Origin: Alnus glutinosa
Taxonomy: Eukaryota; Streptophyta; Magnoliopsida; Fagales; Betulaceae
DNA: 64,000 bases
Direction of reading: 5' to 3'
Assembly: GCF_958979055.1 (NCBI RefSeq)
Contig: NC_084888.1
Coordinates: 36,909,804 to 36,973,803, forward strand
In this document: one piece after another, positions 24,401-39,400 of the stretch
How positions within the stretch are numbered: the stretch's first letter is position 1
Layout: each line of letters opens with the position of its first letter
Position numbers and translations under genes: made by a program
The notes under the pieces: generated by a model
What the model saw: only the letters and a program-made list of their open reading frames with translations
What the model was told of the DNA's origin: nothing
The model's database searches: none

Positions 24401-27400
24401 ATGAGATTTATAACGGTTGACAGCTGAACTGGCCAGACCCGTTCGGGCCAGCTTTTTATCACAGAAATGGTCTCAGTAAACTGGACCGGAACTTAGGCCA
24501 GTTCCCCCATTAACCCAGTTCAACCAGCCGATCCAGTTTTCAGAGGGACTGACTTAATGCACAGTTCAAAACCAATTTAAAATTTTTACCACAACTTTGT
24601 TGAGCTTCAAACTATTCCCAATTTATCTGTGAAATTTCTCTACCATATATTCCTGATCTTTAACTTAATCACAGATAGTCATACCTGAAGGTGGCATCGA
24701 TTGTCATTTGGTCCGGTAGGCAAGCGTGGATAAAGAGTGATCAGTAAAGAAGCAACCGAACTGTTGCTTGTTGAAAATGTTCGCTTCCCTCCCCCAAGAA
24801 ACAAGAAACCAATGGCTAAGCTTACCTACAATCATGTGAAGTATCAGCAGAAAGCCAATCAGTATAATTTATCTCTCAACTTCAAATGAAAACATTTGAA
24901 CATTGTGCTGTTATCGAGCAAGATGCCCGCCTGAATGCAAAATCCACCACAAATGATAAATGTAACCAGATATATCTTTATGTCAACAGTGACCCAATCA
25001 TGTGTCTAATGCATTCCATATTATTTTAAGACTGAAGGGAGCTTATAGAAATGTTGAGCCTCTTCCTCACATAACATGAGAAAAGATTTGACCAGATTTT
25101 CATATCACAAGGGGCTCTGCAAGTAATACAGTTGAAGGAAGCAGAAAATTACCAAAAATCCACAGTTATCGTTGCCTCAGTGATTAATGACAGCATTTCA
25201 CAAGGCAGTGCAAGCCTGATTAATATCTTACTTGAAACAAAGGGAAACATCTTACTTTCCCTTCAATGAAAAGCATAATCCATTGTCCTGGATCAAACAA
25301 TCAATTCAAATTTATCCTTACCATTTTTTTGTAACACGTTTCTTGGTTTATGATCTTAAAGTTCATGCAACACATCCAAAAGAATTTTTGTATCCATAAG
25401 GGCTTGCAAGTTTTTCTCCATGTTCCAGGAGAATCATGAAAAGCCCATAACAAATCCATTGGTGGGTTTGACATCTCATGATATGATTAAAACAGTGAAG
25501 ATGAGCAGTTCTAGAAACAATATGAGATCTGATGAAAACTAAACAAAAACTTACTGCCATCTGAATACCGTAATTAGCATGGCCATCAGCAGAGTTTCTG
25601 CTGCGGAGAAATCTCAATAATCGAAAGGTTTGTAGATGTCCAGAACCAGCCATAATCTGCTCCCTCAGAACATTTGTACCAGGCAATAAGCCACGATTAT
25701 CATTTTCAGAACAGAAAACAGCAAAATTTAATAATGATGACGATGATATAATAGTAATAGTAAAATTCAAAATCAAACAGTACTTTCATTTACCACGGAG
25801 AGGGAAAGAACAATGAGGTGAAGGCATATCTCCAATGTGCCCCTATCAATGTACTGAGACAATCCCTTTGGGAAGGTATTTCCACTTATAGCAGAAACAG
25901 GCTTGATCTATAAACATTAAATATATCACTTTTCTAAATAGACAGATAAATTTATGTTAAAATTAAGCAGCCTCATGCTTAATGTCAAACCTCATTAAGG
26001 AAGTAGATAGCATATTCATAAAGTAACTCCTGTGCATCTCCATTCTTTGTACCAGCAAATCTCAGCCCTGAACATGATGATAATAAACTTCAAAACATAG
26101 ATAACAAAAACAGATCTATCTTTCACTTCTACGAATTTGCTGCAAGAAGATTCACAAGGAAGCAATAAAAGAAAACAATGGCAACCATAACAGTAAGAAT
26201 ACATCAGATAAAAACAATTGGAAAACTTGTTGAAAAATGCTAGAGGTACTAAATCTTTTACTAAGAAATAAGTACTAAGATGATGTAGAGTTTATTCATT
26301 GATACCCGTAGCATTTCTTTTTATTAATTGTTTTGATCATCTCAATGAATATGCTTCACATCATCTTGGTACCTATCTCTTAGTAATAGATTTAGTACCC
26401 CTAACATTTCTCAAACATGTTTAGAACGCTTCTAAAACATTGATCCAATGATTCTAACATGTTAACCATGTATTTAACATGCTAAATCAACCAGCCAAAT
26501 AATTTTTGAATCAAGTTAAAGAATCAAAAACTTCAACATGAACACATGTTGCTGAAAATTGCAGCAACTGTTTTGATGCAACAATTTAATCATGCATTAA
26601 TCGTGCATCTAGCCACTTGGGATGATCCAATCAACGTCCTAACATGTTAATAGACATGCCAAAGGACCAAAGTCGATCATATTTGACTGACGGGCTGCTG
26701 GAAAAATTTCCGCAGCAGCACCAAGTTAACGCAGTATTGCCGGAATGCCTGAAGTTTCAAAAACTTCAATCCAAGCCATGCTTTCTATGAAGCCCCGCTC
26801 TGATACCAATTGTTGGGATTATGTGTATAAAACATAGCAAAAGAATCCTAGGAATTAGCTTTAGGAGAGCATGGTATGGATTTATGCAATACAAAAACTA
26901 TGCACTATGCACTTACATAGGGCAATTTGGCTACTTCTTGGTGTAGGGGGCTGATTTGATTTTCTCCACCAAACTCACTCTGCACAGCTAGGGTTAGGGT
27001 TTTGAGACCCTTATACCTTCTCTCCAACGCCTTATTAGTGACCAAAAGAGTGGGCTATGAAGTAGTGTACATCTTATGCCTACATAAGTTCCCTATTTAT
27101 AGGCATATTGAAGTGATAAGTCTTGAATTATTCGATTCAAGACCCCTTAATTTGCATTTGTTAGACCTAGTTTGTGTTGTATATATAACGTTTTGTTGTA
27201 GTTTTGTTTTATGTCTTATTTTCAGGTCTTAGTTGAAATCTAGTTCAAAACACTTGAATTAGACCTGAAAATACATCAAGGGCAATTTAGTCATTTCCAG
27301 AGTTCAAAGCTGATCCTGAAAAGATGAAAAATTGACCAAGGCAAATCGATCGATCGATTATTTCTTCAGTAAAGAAATCGATCGATCGCATCATCAGTCA

Positions 27401-30400
27401 AAGAAAATTGATCGATCCAAAGTCAATCGATCGATTATTTATGCATTCGCAAAGTCGATCGATCAAACCTGGATATTTTCCGAAAAAATCTTAGGATGTC
27501 GACATGCTTTGTGAGGATGAAATGAATCCAATTTGGGCGGTTCATAGAGGATGTCGACACTATTTTGTGCGGCCAAAAATTGTTCTTTGATGTCCCCTTT
27601 GTAAATTAAATCTCTATATATATGAGATTAGGGTTTTAGGTTAAAACATGCATCTTTTGGGAGCTTCGATTGTCTCAGGTGTATCTTAGTTAATTTTAAT
27701 GCTTTTCATTTCCTTTTGTAATCCGAATTCCATACTTTAAATATATTGTTTTTAGTTCATTTTAATCTTGTTTCTTTACTGTTTTTATGTTTAAATTAGT
27801 TTGATTATGTCTAGCTAAATCTCATCTTAGGGTTTGATCAAAATCTTTTCCAAAAGCCATGGTTCTTGATGTTCTTGAGTTTTTCCTGATATGTTTGATG
27901 ATTGTGAAAGGCTAGAGGATTTCAAAACTCATGCTAAAAAGTTTTGTCTTCAATATTCCAATCCATTTATTCATGAAAAAGAGTTATACTTGTCTATGAG
28001 TTTTCTTGATTTCTTAAATAAAACCAACGTTCTTGAAAGAGAACGATGTCTTTTGCAATGGTTCTTTTTTACATGATATGTGTTAACTTATTAGAGTTAC
28101 CTTATAGGGTATGCCAGGGAGCACCGGTCATTTCATACCTTTGGTAGTATAAAACGTCTTTCCATTGTAGTTTAATCTTTACATGGAATAGATCGGTGTG
28201 AAACTAAGATACCTTATCATTGTGGCCTAACTACTTATCAAAAAAATCATTGTGGCCTAACTAGAGTTTTCACGTATTGTGTATGCTTATTAGGATGTTT
28301 TATATAGTAAGCTAGGAAGCATTAATCACCCCACACCTTTTGTAGTGTAAACGTTTTTCAATTATAGACTAATCTTTACGTGGAATTGTTTAATGTGAAA
28401 CTAGGTGCTTTATAACTATGTTCTAACGAAAGTATTTTCATGTCGAGGTCGTCGTAATGGTTGACACCCATTACGCGCTCATATCATGCATGTTAGGAAG
28501 GTCCATATAGACTTTAAGCATTTCATTGGTTGAGGATTAGATGAGATCAATATCCTAAGTTTCTTTTAAATTGTTTCATTTTCTGTCTTTATTACCTTAC
28601 TTGTTGTAGCTTCAATTCTACAACCTTTACTTTTGTTTTCTTTTTCAAAGTCAAGTTAAATACGCTCTATAAGTATCCCGTTACGCAAAACAACCCACAA
28701 TCTCTGTGGTTCGATAACCCTTGCTACAGTACAATTAATCCGTACTATTGCGAAGTGGTAAAACTTATAAATTTAAAATCCACGTAGCCGATTCGCGCTA
28801 CCAGCAAGCTAATGGAAATTGCTAGGAAAAACCCTAACCACCACCCATATACACGGCCATTAGGGTTTATTGTGCTTGTCTATATTAGGTCAAACCCAAA
28901 ATGGGCAATAATCAGCTTAGAGAGGGGCCTAAAGAGAAAAAAAAACAAGCTCCAATAAGCCTAGGACATTTGTTATCTCATGACTTGTCCCAGGTTACTA
29001 TTAAATAAAATTGAATCTACTAAAAAATTGTAATTGCACTCTACAATTTTATTTTTTATTATTCCAATACTCCCAATGACTTCTTATATTTTGCATTTGA
29101 CCCCTCCATGAAATAATCCGTAGTCAAATTAAAGTCATAAAATAACTGTTACTTTAATTCGCTACCTATTATCATTGAGTACCCAATTTAATCCCTTAAT
29201 TATTATCATACTTGTGAAATCTCATTTCACTTTGTATATAAAGTTTTGCCCCTACTAGCTAGATGGCTTCTCTTGTATACTTTCTGTGTATTTGGGGGCG
29301 TCTTACGCTTTTAACAATATTTCGATTACTTATCAAAAAAACTTCGTACATAAAGTTTTAGTAACTCTTACTAAAACACTCAAGCCCAAGATTAAGTATA
29401 ACCAATTCCATTAAATCTATCACAATAGAATATTTCATATCACTTTGATTAAATCAAAGGATTATGAATTCCATCTTGAGGAGTAGTGTTCCTACAATGC
29501 AATATGCGATCACCTAACACACCGAGATTTTGACCACGAAAGGTCTCACTCCTAAATGTATCAAAGTGATCTCCACTTCACATTTGAGCTCACATTCTTC
29601 TCAAGATTAAGAGTCAATGCTATAAGTAGTCGTGAAGTTAATCTTTTGACAATGTTATAAAAGAATAACTCACGTGGTCCGTTCTGTGCAGTGTATTCGC
29701 ACCAACATATCAATCAAAAGTCTTTACTTCATATGATCAAAATAGATCATCATGATTGAAATGTTATAGTCTTATCAAATAGAATGTTCAATTCCATTAC
29801 TGACTACGAACTATAATTTATAATTACAAGGTTTATGGTTTAAAATCTTCTGTGTGATAATATCATTAACACACCTTAAACCATATTCAATGCAACTTAA
29901 AGACTTTACTTGTATATGAAAAATAAAAATCATTAAATGCATATATGTAAACAGTAATATGCCCAATGTTCTTAAAATAAATCATCAAATAGACTTTATT
30001 TAGTTGAAACTAAAATGTCATACAAAGTAATTGGACTTTATGGCATAAGCCCTAAAATAGGCAGGTGTTGCGACTAGGCAACCAGAAGCTTCACTGTGTA
30101 CAGATGGCCCCAACGGGCAACAACACATCAACAGAGCCATCCGATAGGTTCTAGGGGAGTAGTGTCTTAAACAAATTGATGACCGTATCGAGATTGCCCT
30201 CATTGACTTTACAATGAAGGTGAAACATACATTCAGGGTATTGGTTACACCAACGCATTTTGAAGGGCCACCCCAATTAGTTGGAATTACAGCTTAGTTG
30301 AGTTGACTTAAGAGAGCAAGAATTCACTTTAAAGAGAACCCATCTTGGCTTTGAGGGTTTGGTTGGAACTTTCGGAATATGTCACTAAGATCTTTTCCAT

Positions 30401-33400
30401 TTAAAGTGATATTTCTTATATATCTTTTTCTAGACACGAAGGCTGAACCACAGAAATAATCTTGTGTTTTGGCATTATTGTTCTCGATTGTTCTTTTACC
30501 TTAAAGCACAGATCCTATCGCAGCATATCTTTATAGGTACAACGTTTTATGAACTTTCTAAATCCTAAAGTTCTATGAATTTTTCCAGTATATCACGCTG
30601 ATTCTTTCAAATAACACATTAAGTGACCATAGACAAGAAGTCTCTAAGATGATGCCTCCAGGCCAGAAATGATATTTTTACAAAAACTAAGGACTGACCC
30701 ATGACAAAAGTTACATTTCATATAAACAAGGGAATAACAGCTTACCTAGAGAAATACATGCTCCAGTCACAATATTAACATAAGCCTGGACAAATGCTTC
30801 CACTTCCATATCATCAATATCAATGGCATCAACTCCGAGGCCTTTGACACCATTTTCGACAATTTCAGGAATCTGGGACTGAATCCAATCTTTAGAAGGA
30901 TGAATCCTACAAGAAAACACCTTATCATCTTAGATCTAAAGAACAGCGAAAATGGTCACAAGTTCAGTTGTTGAAAGAGTTCATAAGACTAGCTGTACCT
31001 GCTCCACATTATCAGATTCCGAGCAATGACACGGAGCATTATGAAGTCAGGCCTCACATATTGCAAGTCAAACCGAGTATGAGGTATAGAAAGCTTTGAC
31101 ACAATTTCCTCTGATCCAGTCTGTTATAAACATGGGGCAAGAAAATCTTGATACATGACAATGAAAATGTGAGGCATTTTGTACTATGAATGGCCCAGAA
31201 CTGATGAACTTGTTATTAAAAGTTCATACAAATCAACTCAGTAGCTCCTTTATGAAAAAGTTACCTTTAAAAACATTAAAGCAAGAGCAATTGTAGCTCC
31301 AGGTGCGGTGACATCAATATTGACTGCTGATGCGTCCATCATCTACAAGATAACAAGAGAGGATATAAAGAAATGCCAATATCAGTTGCTCAAAAAGAAG
31401 GAAATCCACAAATATGTTTTTGACACATGGTTTAAACTATGGAAGAGTGAACACTCGAAGCTACGTAAATCACACTACCTTCACAGCACCACGACTTTGT
31501 TCCTCTGTTGATAGAGTCACAAAAAGGGACTGCTCCTGGTGAAGAATAAAACCAAAAAGAAAATTAATAATTCAAATTACAAGTAACATAGACCAAATAG
31601 ACTAAGAGAATTTAGATACCAGCACTATAAATTCAATAACACTAATCAAGATTATCTGTGAGGAATAACGAATAAAACGTAAATTCAACAGCATACATTA
31701 CAAATTTCTTTGCCACCAATGTAGTGGAACAATCGATCAACTATTGCATCCATGCAACCAAGTGCATCTTCACCCCGACCTTCAGTTAACATAGCACTGT
31801 TAGCTAAGATTAACAAAATTCAATTAATAGTAGGGTCTAACTACTCGTACCCAATAAAACAAGACCCAGTGAAAATCCTGCAGAAACAGCATAACCCTCC
31901 CTTTCAAGAACATTATCACCTCCACTTCTACGACCAATTTCACCCTGTAAAAAGAAATCACATACAAGGCCAACTAGAATATCTGATAAAGCTAAATAAA
32001 GATGCTTATACCCCGTCGAAGTAAGGAATCATGGCATACATGTATGAAATAGATTCCATTTTGTGAGAGTTGAAAAAGCCCTATGTTGCTGAAACGTTCT
32101 ATACATCTATCCTTTCTCACGGCATACTCATACTCATTTTCCTATACAATGAATAACATAACCCAAAATGTAGAAACAAATAGGACAAAATTCCATATTG
32201 ACCCTACACTATGTGTCTAATTCCAATTTCATATTGATTGTTTCAGTGTAGTCCTTAAGATTTTAAAAGCAGCCCGTATACCTTTAACTTGCCTTACCGT
32301 CACTATGCAAATGACAATTTTTTTTAAAATCAGCCTCATACTACCCTTAACTTGACTTACTGTCACTATATAAATGACAATTGCTATTTAGCAAATGCAT
32401 TTTATACAAGTCCTTATAATACTTATATGCCCCATTAAGTCACATGCTGATCTCACAAAATCAAAACATATAAAAACAAGTGACATGTACGTGAAGAACC
32501 ACAATGTTATCTATTTATTCTACACTATTTTAATATATTCTGATTTTGTGAGGCCAGCATGTAGCCTTACATGCCATGTCAGCATTATAAGAGCATGCAT
32601 GCAAAAGAACATCTGCCAAATTGATAATTATTTTTTTCATATTGATGATAAGATGAGATAAAGATAACATTGAGACAATCTTAGAATTTCAAGGACTGAA
32701 TTGAAAAAATTGATAGTTCAAGAATGAAGTTGGGGTTTAGTACCAAAAAAAAAAAAAAAAAAAAATCATGAGTAATCTATTAATATAGCAACAAGACAAA
32801 ATAATAATAATAATAAAATAAACATAAAAATTACCAATAGAACTTGCATTGCATGCGGGTCCGCCGATCCTTCATGAAGAAGCCCAAGTGACATTAATGC
32901 TGCTGACTGGACCATCAACAAGAGAGTGCAAGGTAAAAATCAATATTGGAGAGTTCACAAATAACCCTTCAAATCAGATTCTACTAAACAAAGTATCAAA
33001 TGCATCAGAATCATGCAAAAGCAACTTGGAAGTTGTAGGTAACCATATTATCAAATTTGGAAACATATGGGTAAAAGAAAGTATAAATGCGTAGATTATT
33101 CATGTGCATGTGCAAAAGATAAGTAGCATATATTTTTTTATAAGTAATCGAGATATCATTACAAGCGTCAAGTGCCCCCATGTCCACAGGAAATATACAA
33201 AAGAAGCCACCTATGAGCAAAAAGAACAAGAAAATCATGATAACTAGGATAACTAGTCACCAAATGAGAAACATAAGCAGCTGTCCAAAAATACAATGTG
33301 TTGAAAAGATAAAGATTTAATCTCCTCCAAAATCCTTTTGCGATCCTCAAAACTTCTATCATTTTTTTTCCTCCATAGACACCGCAAAAGTCACAAAAGC

Positions 33401-36400
33401 ACCATCTTCCACACCAACACTCCAGGTGCTGTCCGCAGTCCACTAACAATCATACAAATCAACTAATTGTCTAGGCATAACCTAAGACAACCCAAATCGA
33501 CTGAGGAAAACATTCCAAATGGTACACACCTCACAATGAAGAAGAAGATGGTCCACGGACTCTCAATTCTTTTTACACATGCAACACCTATCCACAATAA
33601 TGACGCACCACTTCCGAAGATTGTCCATGGTAAGGATCCTTCCCAAAGCTGCTGACCACACACAAAAAGCCGCCCTTAACGGAACCTTAGTCCACTAAAC
33701 ACTCTCTAAGGAAAATTGGAAACCAACATGACAACCCATGACACTGTAAAAAGATTTAACACCAAACAACCCTCTTTTGGAAGGGACCCACCACAGCTTA
33801 TCCTCCCCTTCCCATCTCATTCTCGCTAAATACAACACCCTAAAGAACAAGGCGAATGCATCCACCTCCCAATCATGAGCCGTTCTAGCAAAGCTCACGT
33901 TCCATTAAATGGTACCTCCAGAAAATTCCACTTGAGTCGCAACAGAAGCATCATTTGCACAAGCAATACCAAATAAAACTGGAAAGACATCCTTAACCTT
34001 AAGGACCATATCCCCACACCAAAGATTATGTCGGAATCTAACCTTGGAGCCATCTCCCACATCAAATCTGGTGTGACTACAAAACTTCCCCCAACCCCTC
34101 CTAATAGTCTTCAATAAACTCACCCCATACGCCCCAACATGCTCACCAGAACACATCCTCCCCATAAACTTCCATATTTAGAGTCCACCACCACTCTCTA
34201 CCAAGCCTCCCTTTCAAGCGCATAGCACCAAAGCCATTTACCTAAGAGAGCACGATTGAACTTCAGCAAGTTCTAATCCCTAACCCTCCGTCAGAGATTG
34301 GCGTACAAACCTTGGACCAACTCACCATGTGAAATTTAAACTCTTCACCTAGCCCACCCCATAAGAAATCATGTTGGAGCTTCTCAATACGGTTTGCAAC
34401 ACTAGTAAGGATAGGAAAGAGGGACATGAAGTATGTAGGTAAGTTGGATAGGGTGCACTTGATAAGATTAATCCTACCACCCTTAGACAAACACAACATT
34501 TTTCAACTAGCCAAACGACGTTCTATCTTCTCAATAACACCATCCCATATTGTTTGGCCTCATAGGATGCCCCCAACAGAAGACCAAGACACTTCAAGAG
34601 CAAGGACTCAACCCCTCAACTCAGAATTCCAGCCAACCCAGCCACATTATCAATGTTTCCCACCGGAACCAATTCCGACTTGGCTAAGTTCATCTTCAAA
34701 CCCGATACAGCTTCAAAGTTAAGAATAAGCTCCATAAGTTGCGAAGATGATTTGGGTCAGCCCCATAGAAAAGCAAGGTATCATCAGCAAACAAAAGATA
34801 GGAGATATCAGCCCATGTCCCCATAGAGAAGCCAGACAACAATCCTCGACTCAGTGCAGTTGAAAGCATCTTACCCAACGCCTCCATCACTATGACAAAC
34901 AGCAAATGAGACAGAGGGTCCCTTTGCCTCAAGCCACAAGAGCTGCTAAAGAAACCCGTGGGAGAGCCGTTCACCAAAATCGAGAAACGCACTGAGAAAA
35001 TACAATAAGCTATCCATGAGCACCACTTCACCCCAAACCCACACATTCTCAGCATGTAAAGCAGAAAAGCTCAATTAACATGATCATAAGCTTTTTCTTA
35101 TATAAATATATAAGTAAAGTATATTTCAAAAAACCACAGAGGGGTGCAACTCAAAGTACACAGGATGTATACAAGAAACCCCTAATCCATAGAGAAAGAA
35201 GAACACAAATCTACTAAGCTTTTTCTAAGCCAGTTTTAGCATATAAATAAACTTTGGTAGAAAAAACATATCCATATACAAATCAAAATTGATAGAAAAA
35301 AGTATTTGCAAAGATAAACTTTAGAGGCACATTGAGGAGGTAATCTAAAGACAACAACTCATGATGCATACCTGCAGAAGGGTTGGAAACTCCAACTCTG
35401 GATAGGAGGAAGATGGAGGGGGTTGATCAGGTATATGAATATAAAAAGACTGCCATGCGATAATGCAAAAAGATCAGCTTAAACTATGCGCAACATATAT
35501 TATGAGGAGTGAACACAAATCAAGAACAAAAAAAAAAAAAAAAATCTAGAACAAATAAACTATAGAAATTATAAATCAATGTCTACAATTTGTACTAAAA
35601 TAATTCAACTGGATATCTTCAAGTAAACTTGATGTGATGTTCGCTGGTTGCTCAAAACGCAAAAGCCCTATAATTTCATGCTTGGACTGTCTAAAACTCC
35701 TATCATCAATTTGGAGCTGCTCATTCACAACAAATTTGGTGTGCTTAAAGAAAAGATAAGAAAAATAGGCATTGAGAAAATGTGACAAACAATATTCATC
35801 GCATAAAAACAAAACAACTTGAACTTATCAATCAATAGAAAAAATATAACATACAATAAAATGGAAACTTTCCATCATAAAAATAGAGAAAAATAGTTTT
35901 GATGCAAAAATGTGAAGTAGAAAAAGTAAGCAACAAAGACAGATTTCTGAGGCAAAGAGAACAAAAATCATGAATAAAATCAGCATATCAAGTTACTTTT
36001 GCTAAACAAGAGATCAGTATAGAAGGAAAGGTGAAGATCAAAAGATTATATGTTTTTACCTTTGTTATTGCTTGTTGCATTGTCCCCCTATAAGAAGCTG
36101 CCAGGCCAAGCATTAACCCTGCAGTTGTGCTTTCATGTTCCTAAAAAAGTAAAGTGTCAAGAAAGCACAATGAGACTCTGATTGTAGAAAGAATAAAAGA
36201 GAATAGAAAAAGATGAAGAAGAAGGAGGAAATGGAAACGCAGGCAACAAAACAAAAGACACGAATGCCTTGTATGCCAAACACCTGTGTACATACTTAAC
36301 AAAAATCTCAAAAGAAAAAAAAAACCCTAGAAAAATACATTTAAGTCAATCAAACCATTATGGCAAAGAAAAATCAGAAATAAAACAACCAAGGAATAGT

Positions 36401-39400
36401 ACATAGCTTTATAAATGTTTCACTACAAGTAAAGTCTAATGAATTGCACCATGCTGCTTGAGGAGCCAATAAATGACATTAAATGGAGACCGGTTGTAGC
36501 ACCCCACGTAAGAAAAATATGAAAAGAAAATAGAAATTAGAGTTTAAAGATAAAATAATAAAAATAAAGATATATTTTGGGGTAAATAGATGGAGCACAA
36601 TGAGGCTTGTAGGCTTTTAATTGACCAAACGTTAAGGTTTTAGGGTTTAAAAGCTTAAAAGATTTTGAATTTGTGATGTCACGTTCGAACAAGATTTGGC
36701 CGCATTCGAACGCAAAGGAATGTCAGCGTTCATGTGATGAGTTTTGAAAATGATCTTTCAGACTTCAAAAATTACATTTTCTTTTTAGATGCAAAGGAGT
36801 TCTTAAAAAGTGCATACTGATACCTACTCATTGGTTTCACACCACTGCCTTATCAAGCATACATGTTAGTGAATTCAGCTTGACATACATTGCTAACCCA
36901 TTTCCTATGAACTTAACTTTTTAGACAGTCGGTTGACCATCGAAGTATCATGGCCTATTCTATCCATAGATGTTTCTGGTAATTCCTTCTGCTCTACACA
37001 TTAAGGCTCACACTCTGTTTATAATTGTTGCAAGTCTATACGCGAAGGGAAGTGTTAATGTGTGTTAAGCTTGATACACATTGTTGGTATGATATTCTAT
37101 CAACATAAACTTTTTGGACAGTCAATGAAACAAGAGTAGGTTTTAAAATTGGCTTCATATATACTCAACAGAATAGATTATAACAAATCAAGTACGATTT
37201 CAACCAGCAATAGATCACCAAAGGTAACTTTAATTTACTCCATTAAAATAGTGATGCACTGTATCTAATTTCCCCATATGCTACATCTTGTAAAAATCAC
37301 CAACACTTAGGCGAAAAATATACTTGAATGACCCAAAAGATCCTTAGAGAAGCTGCATAATCTCAGATTTATGAACACAATTTAAGCAAAAATTAAACCC
37401 TGAAACATAGCAACACAACATTCATAGTAGCAAAACAAAATAAACAAAAATTAACCTTTGGGAAAGAAGACTCAAGGAATAAGAGGCACTAAAACTAAAG
37501 ATGATAAGTAACAAAGATCATGGGAACTGCACCTGATTATAATACTGGTATATGTCAGTAATATTCAAAACACGCAAGTATCCATGTAATCCTAATGCAA
37601 GAAGAAGGCCAGCATGAATAGCATTTGGTTCCTCAGGTCTGTTATATATTATCCAAGTTCTTGACATTTTACCCTGCAAATGAAAGGTCTACACACATCA
37701 CATAAAATTCAAGATATACTATATAGGTAAAAAAATATATATATATAATGGACAAAAAACAAAAAACTTGCTTTCACTATATGGAAGAAAGACAAGTGGG
37801 TGGGATCCAAATGAACAGAACAACAAACTTGCTTTCACTATATCCATATAGACTGCATTAGAAATACCAAGAATTTAATTCGCCATAGAGAAAATCTATT
37901 TAACTCTGCGTGTGCTGTATTATGTTAATAAATAAAGATAAACCTGAAGGGGGGCCAGTCTTAGTCCAGCTGCAACAGCATTGTGAAAGTCCGGCCAAGA
38001 TTTAATTTCTTGTATATTCCGTAAGTTTGGATCTAGATTAACCTACCAAGCAACCAAATAAAAATGTGTAAGTGATAAATGAAGGTAAAAACATTTGAAA
38101 ATCATAACAAGGAAAATATGGAAAAGTCAAAAGTCAAAACAGCAAAATACATAAACATGCCAATGAATGGAGAATTAAAAACAAATTAAAGAAAGGCACC
38201 CCTTTCAAACCGAAATTTATAGGGTGAAAAGACAATTATAATGGAACAATTTATAAAAAAAATAAAAATAATAATAATAATCAAAATTCCGTATCTCACT
38301 GAAAGATCTTCTGTAGTCAGTTTATGATAATAGATACGGTAATGAATCAGTGATAGGTGAAAGCAAACAAGAATTCCAAAGAACATGGTCAAGAAATCAA
38401 CATATTAATAGAACTTAATATGAACATACAGTTGCATTTTGTTGGGCAGGCAACCGACCTGCTAAAACAAGCTTCGGGACTGCGAAGTCCTACAAAAAGT
38501 TAAAGACAATCTATCAGGAAAAGATAACTGTATCTCAAAGAAACATATTTCATGAAAGACCTTTTCCTTGGAGGGTGAGAAAGATTTTTTAATAGAAGAG
38601 TACCTCTGTTAACAGAGTATATATAGTCGCAAGAGTAAACGCCCCACGACCGAAAGGAAGAGCAGTGGTTCTTTGAGCAAGGTTCCATAGCTGAGCCTTT
38701 GCAAAACAAAAAAGAAAATGCAACACAATGAAGCTTAGCATTGTGAACTATTATGTCCATTAAGCAGGAGAAGCAAAAAGGATATCAACACCCTCACAAA
38801 ATACAGAAAATCGACAAGAAACAATGTCCAATCCTTGTAGCTGCATAAAAGTCATGTAGGTGAAGAAAGAAGTGGATTCAATTACTAAAATGTAAGGTGG
38901 ATGCTCTTTTTAAATTTTCTGCAACAGCCTGGGAGGCTTCCCAACTCAATTTGGTTAATCTGCAAGTTATCTTGGTTTTGATTCCATCAAAGAGCGAATG
39001 TTTTTAAGACCAAACTACACAATTAAAAAGAACATTTATTTTGTGGGCCCCTTGTTATTACAAGTTTACACAAGCACTAAACTTCATTAGCAAAGCCATT
39101 ACAGCCTTGTCCTGTATTCAAGAATTAAAAAGCCAGGAGGATAGCAAAATAGTTCTAGAGTCTAGAATCCTGACTCATAATCTCAAGTTTCATCTTGGGA
39201 AACACTACGTGATCACTACCATGTATATATATATATATTCCATTGCCAGCCGGATAACAGCAATAAAAGAAGATCCTTTCTCCATAGATAACAGTCTCTG
39301 AACCATATCAGGCCTTGAAGGCTTATGCTTTTACCATTACAAATTCCTACCATACACTTATTCTGCTTCACTAAAGACCGTGCCATTTCAGACCAAGGAA

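Larger units (their letters stand above)
26811..30063 (-). mobile_element. Large LTR of a minus-strand LTR retrotransposon, with nested insertions
   Basis: Immediately left of 26811 the plus strand reads GCTCTGATACCAAT (26797-26810), the reverse complement of an initiator-tRNA-Met primer-binding site. The adjoining sequence starts TGTTGGGATT and a compatible other end, AAATAGGCA, lies at 30063. On the minus strand this is TGCCTATTTTAGGG..AATCCCAACA, a proper TG..CA LTR. About 1.65 kb of a different LTR (27153-28806) and a LINE tail (29248-29341) interrupt it. No coding domain or second LTR was found, so it is a partial element within APC1 intron 26. The assignment of everything from 28807 to 30063 to the same LTR is inference. 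Confidence 0.55.

Noticed and set aside
25363..25776. A separate 137-codon gene inside APC1
   Set aside because: Its recognisable middle part is APC1 exon 29 and the rest is intron read-through.
27345..27465. A CRISPR-like array
   Set aside because: The motif is a short palindrome at irregular spacing inside a plant LTR. There are no true repeats or spacers, and the genome is eukaryotic.
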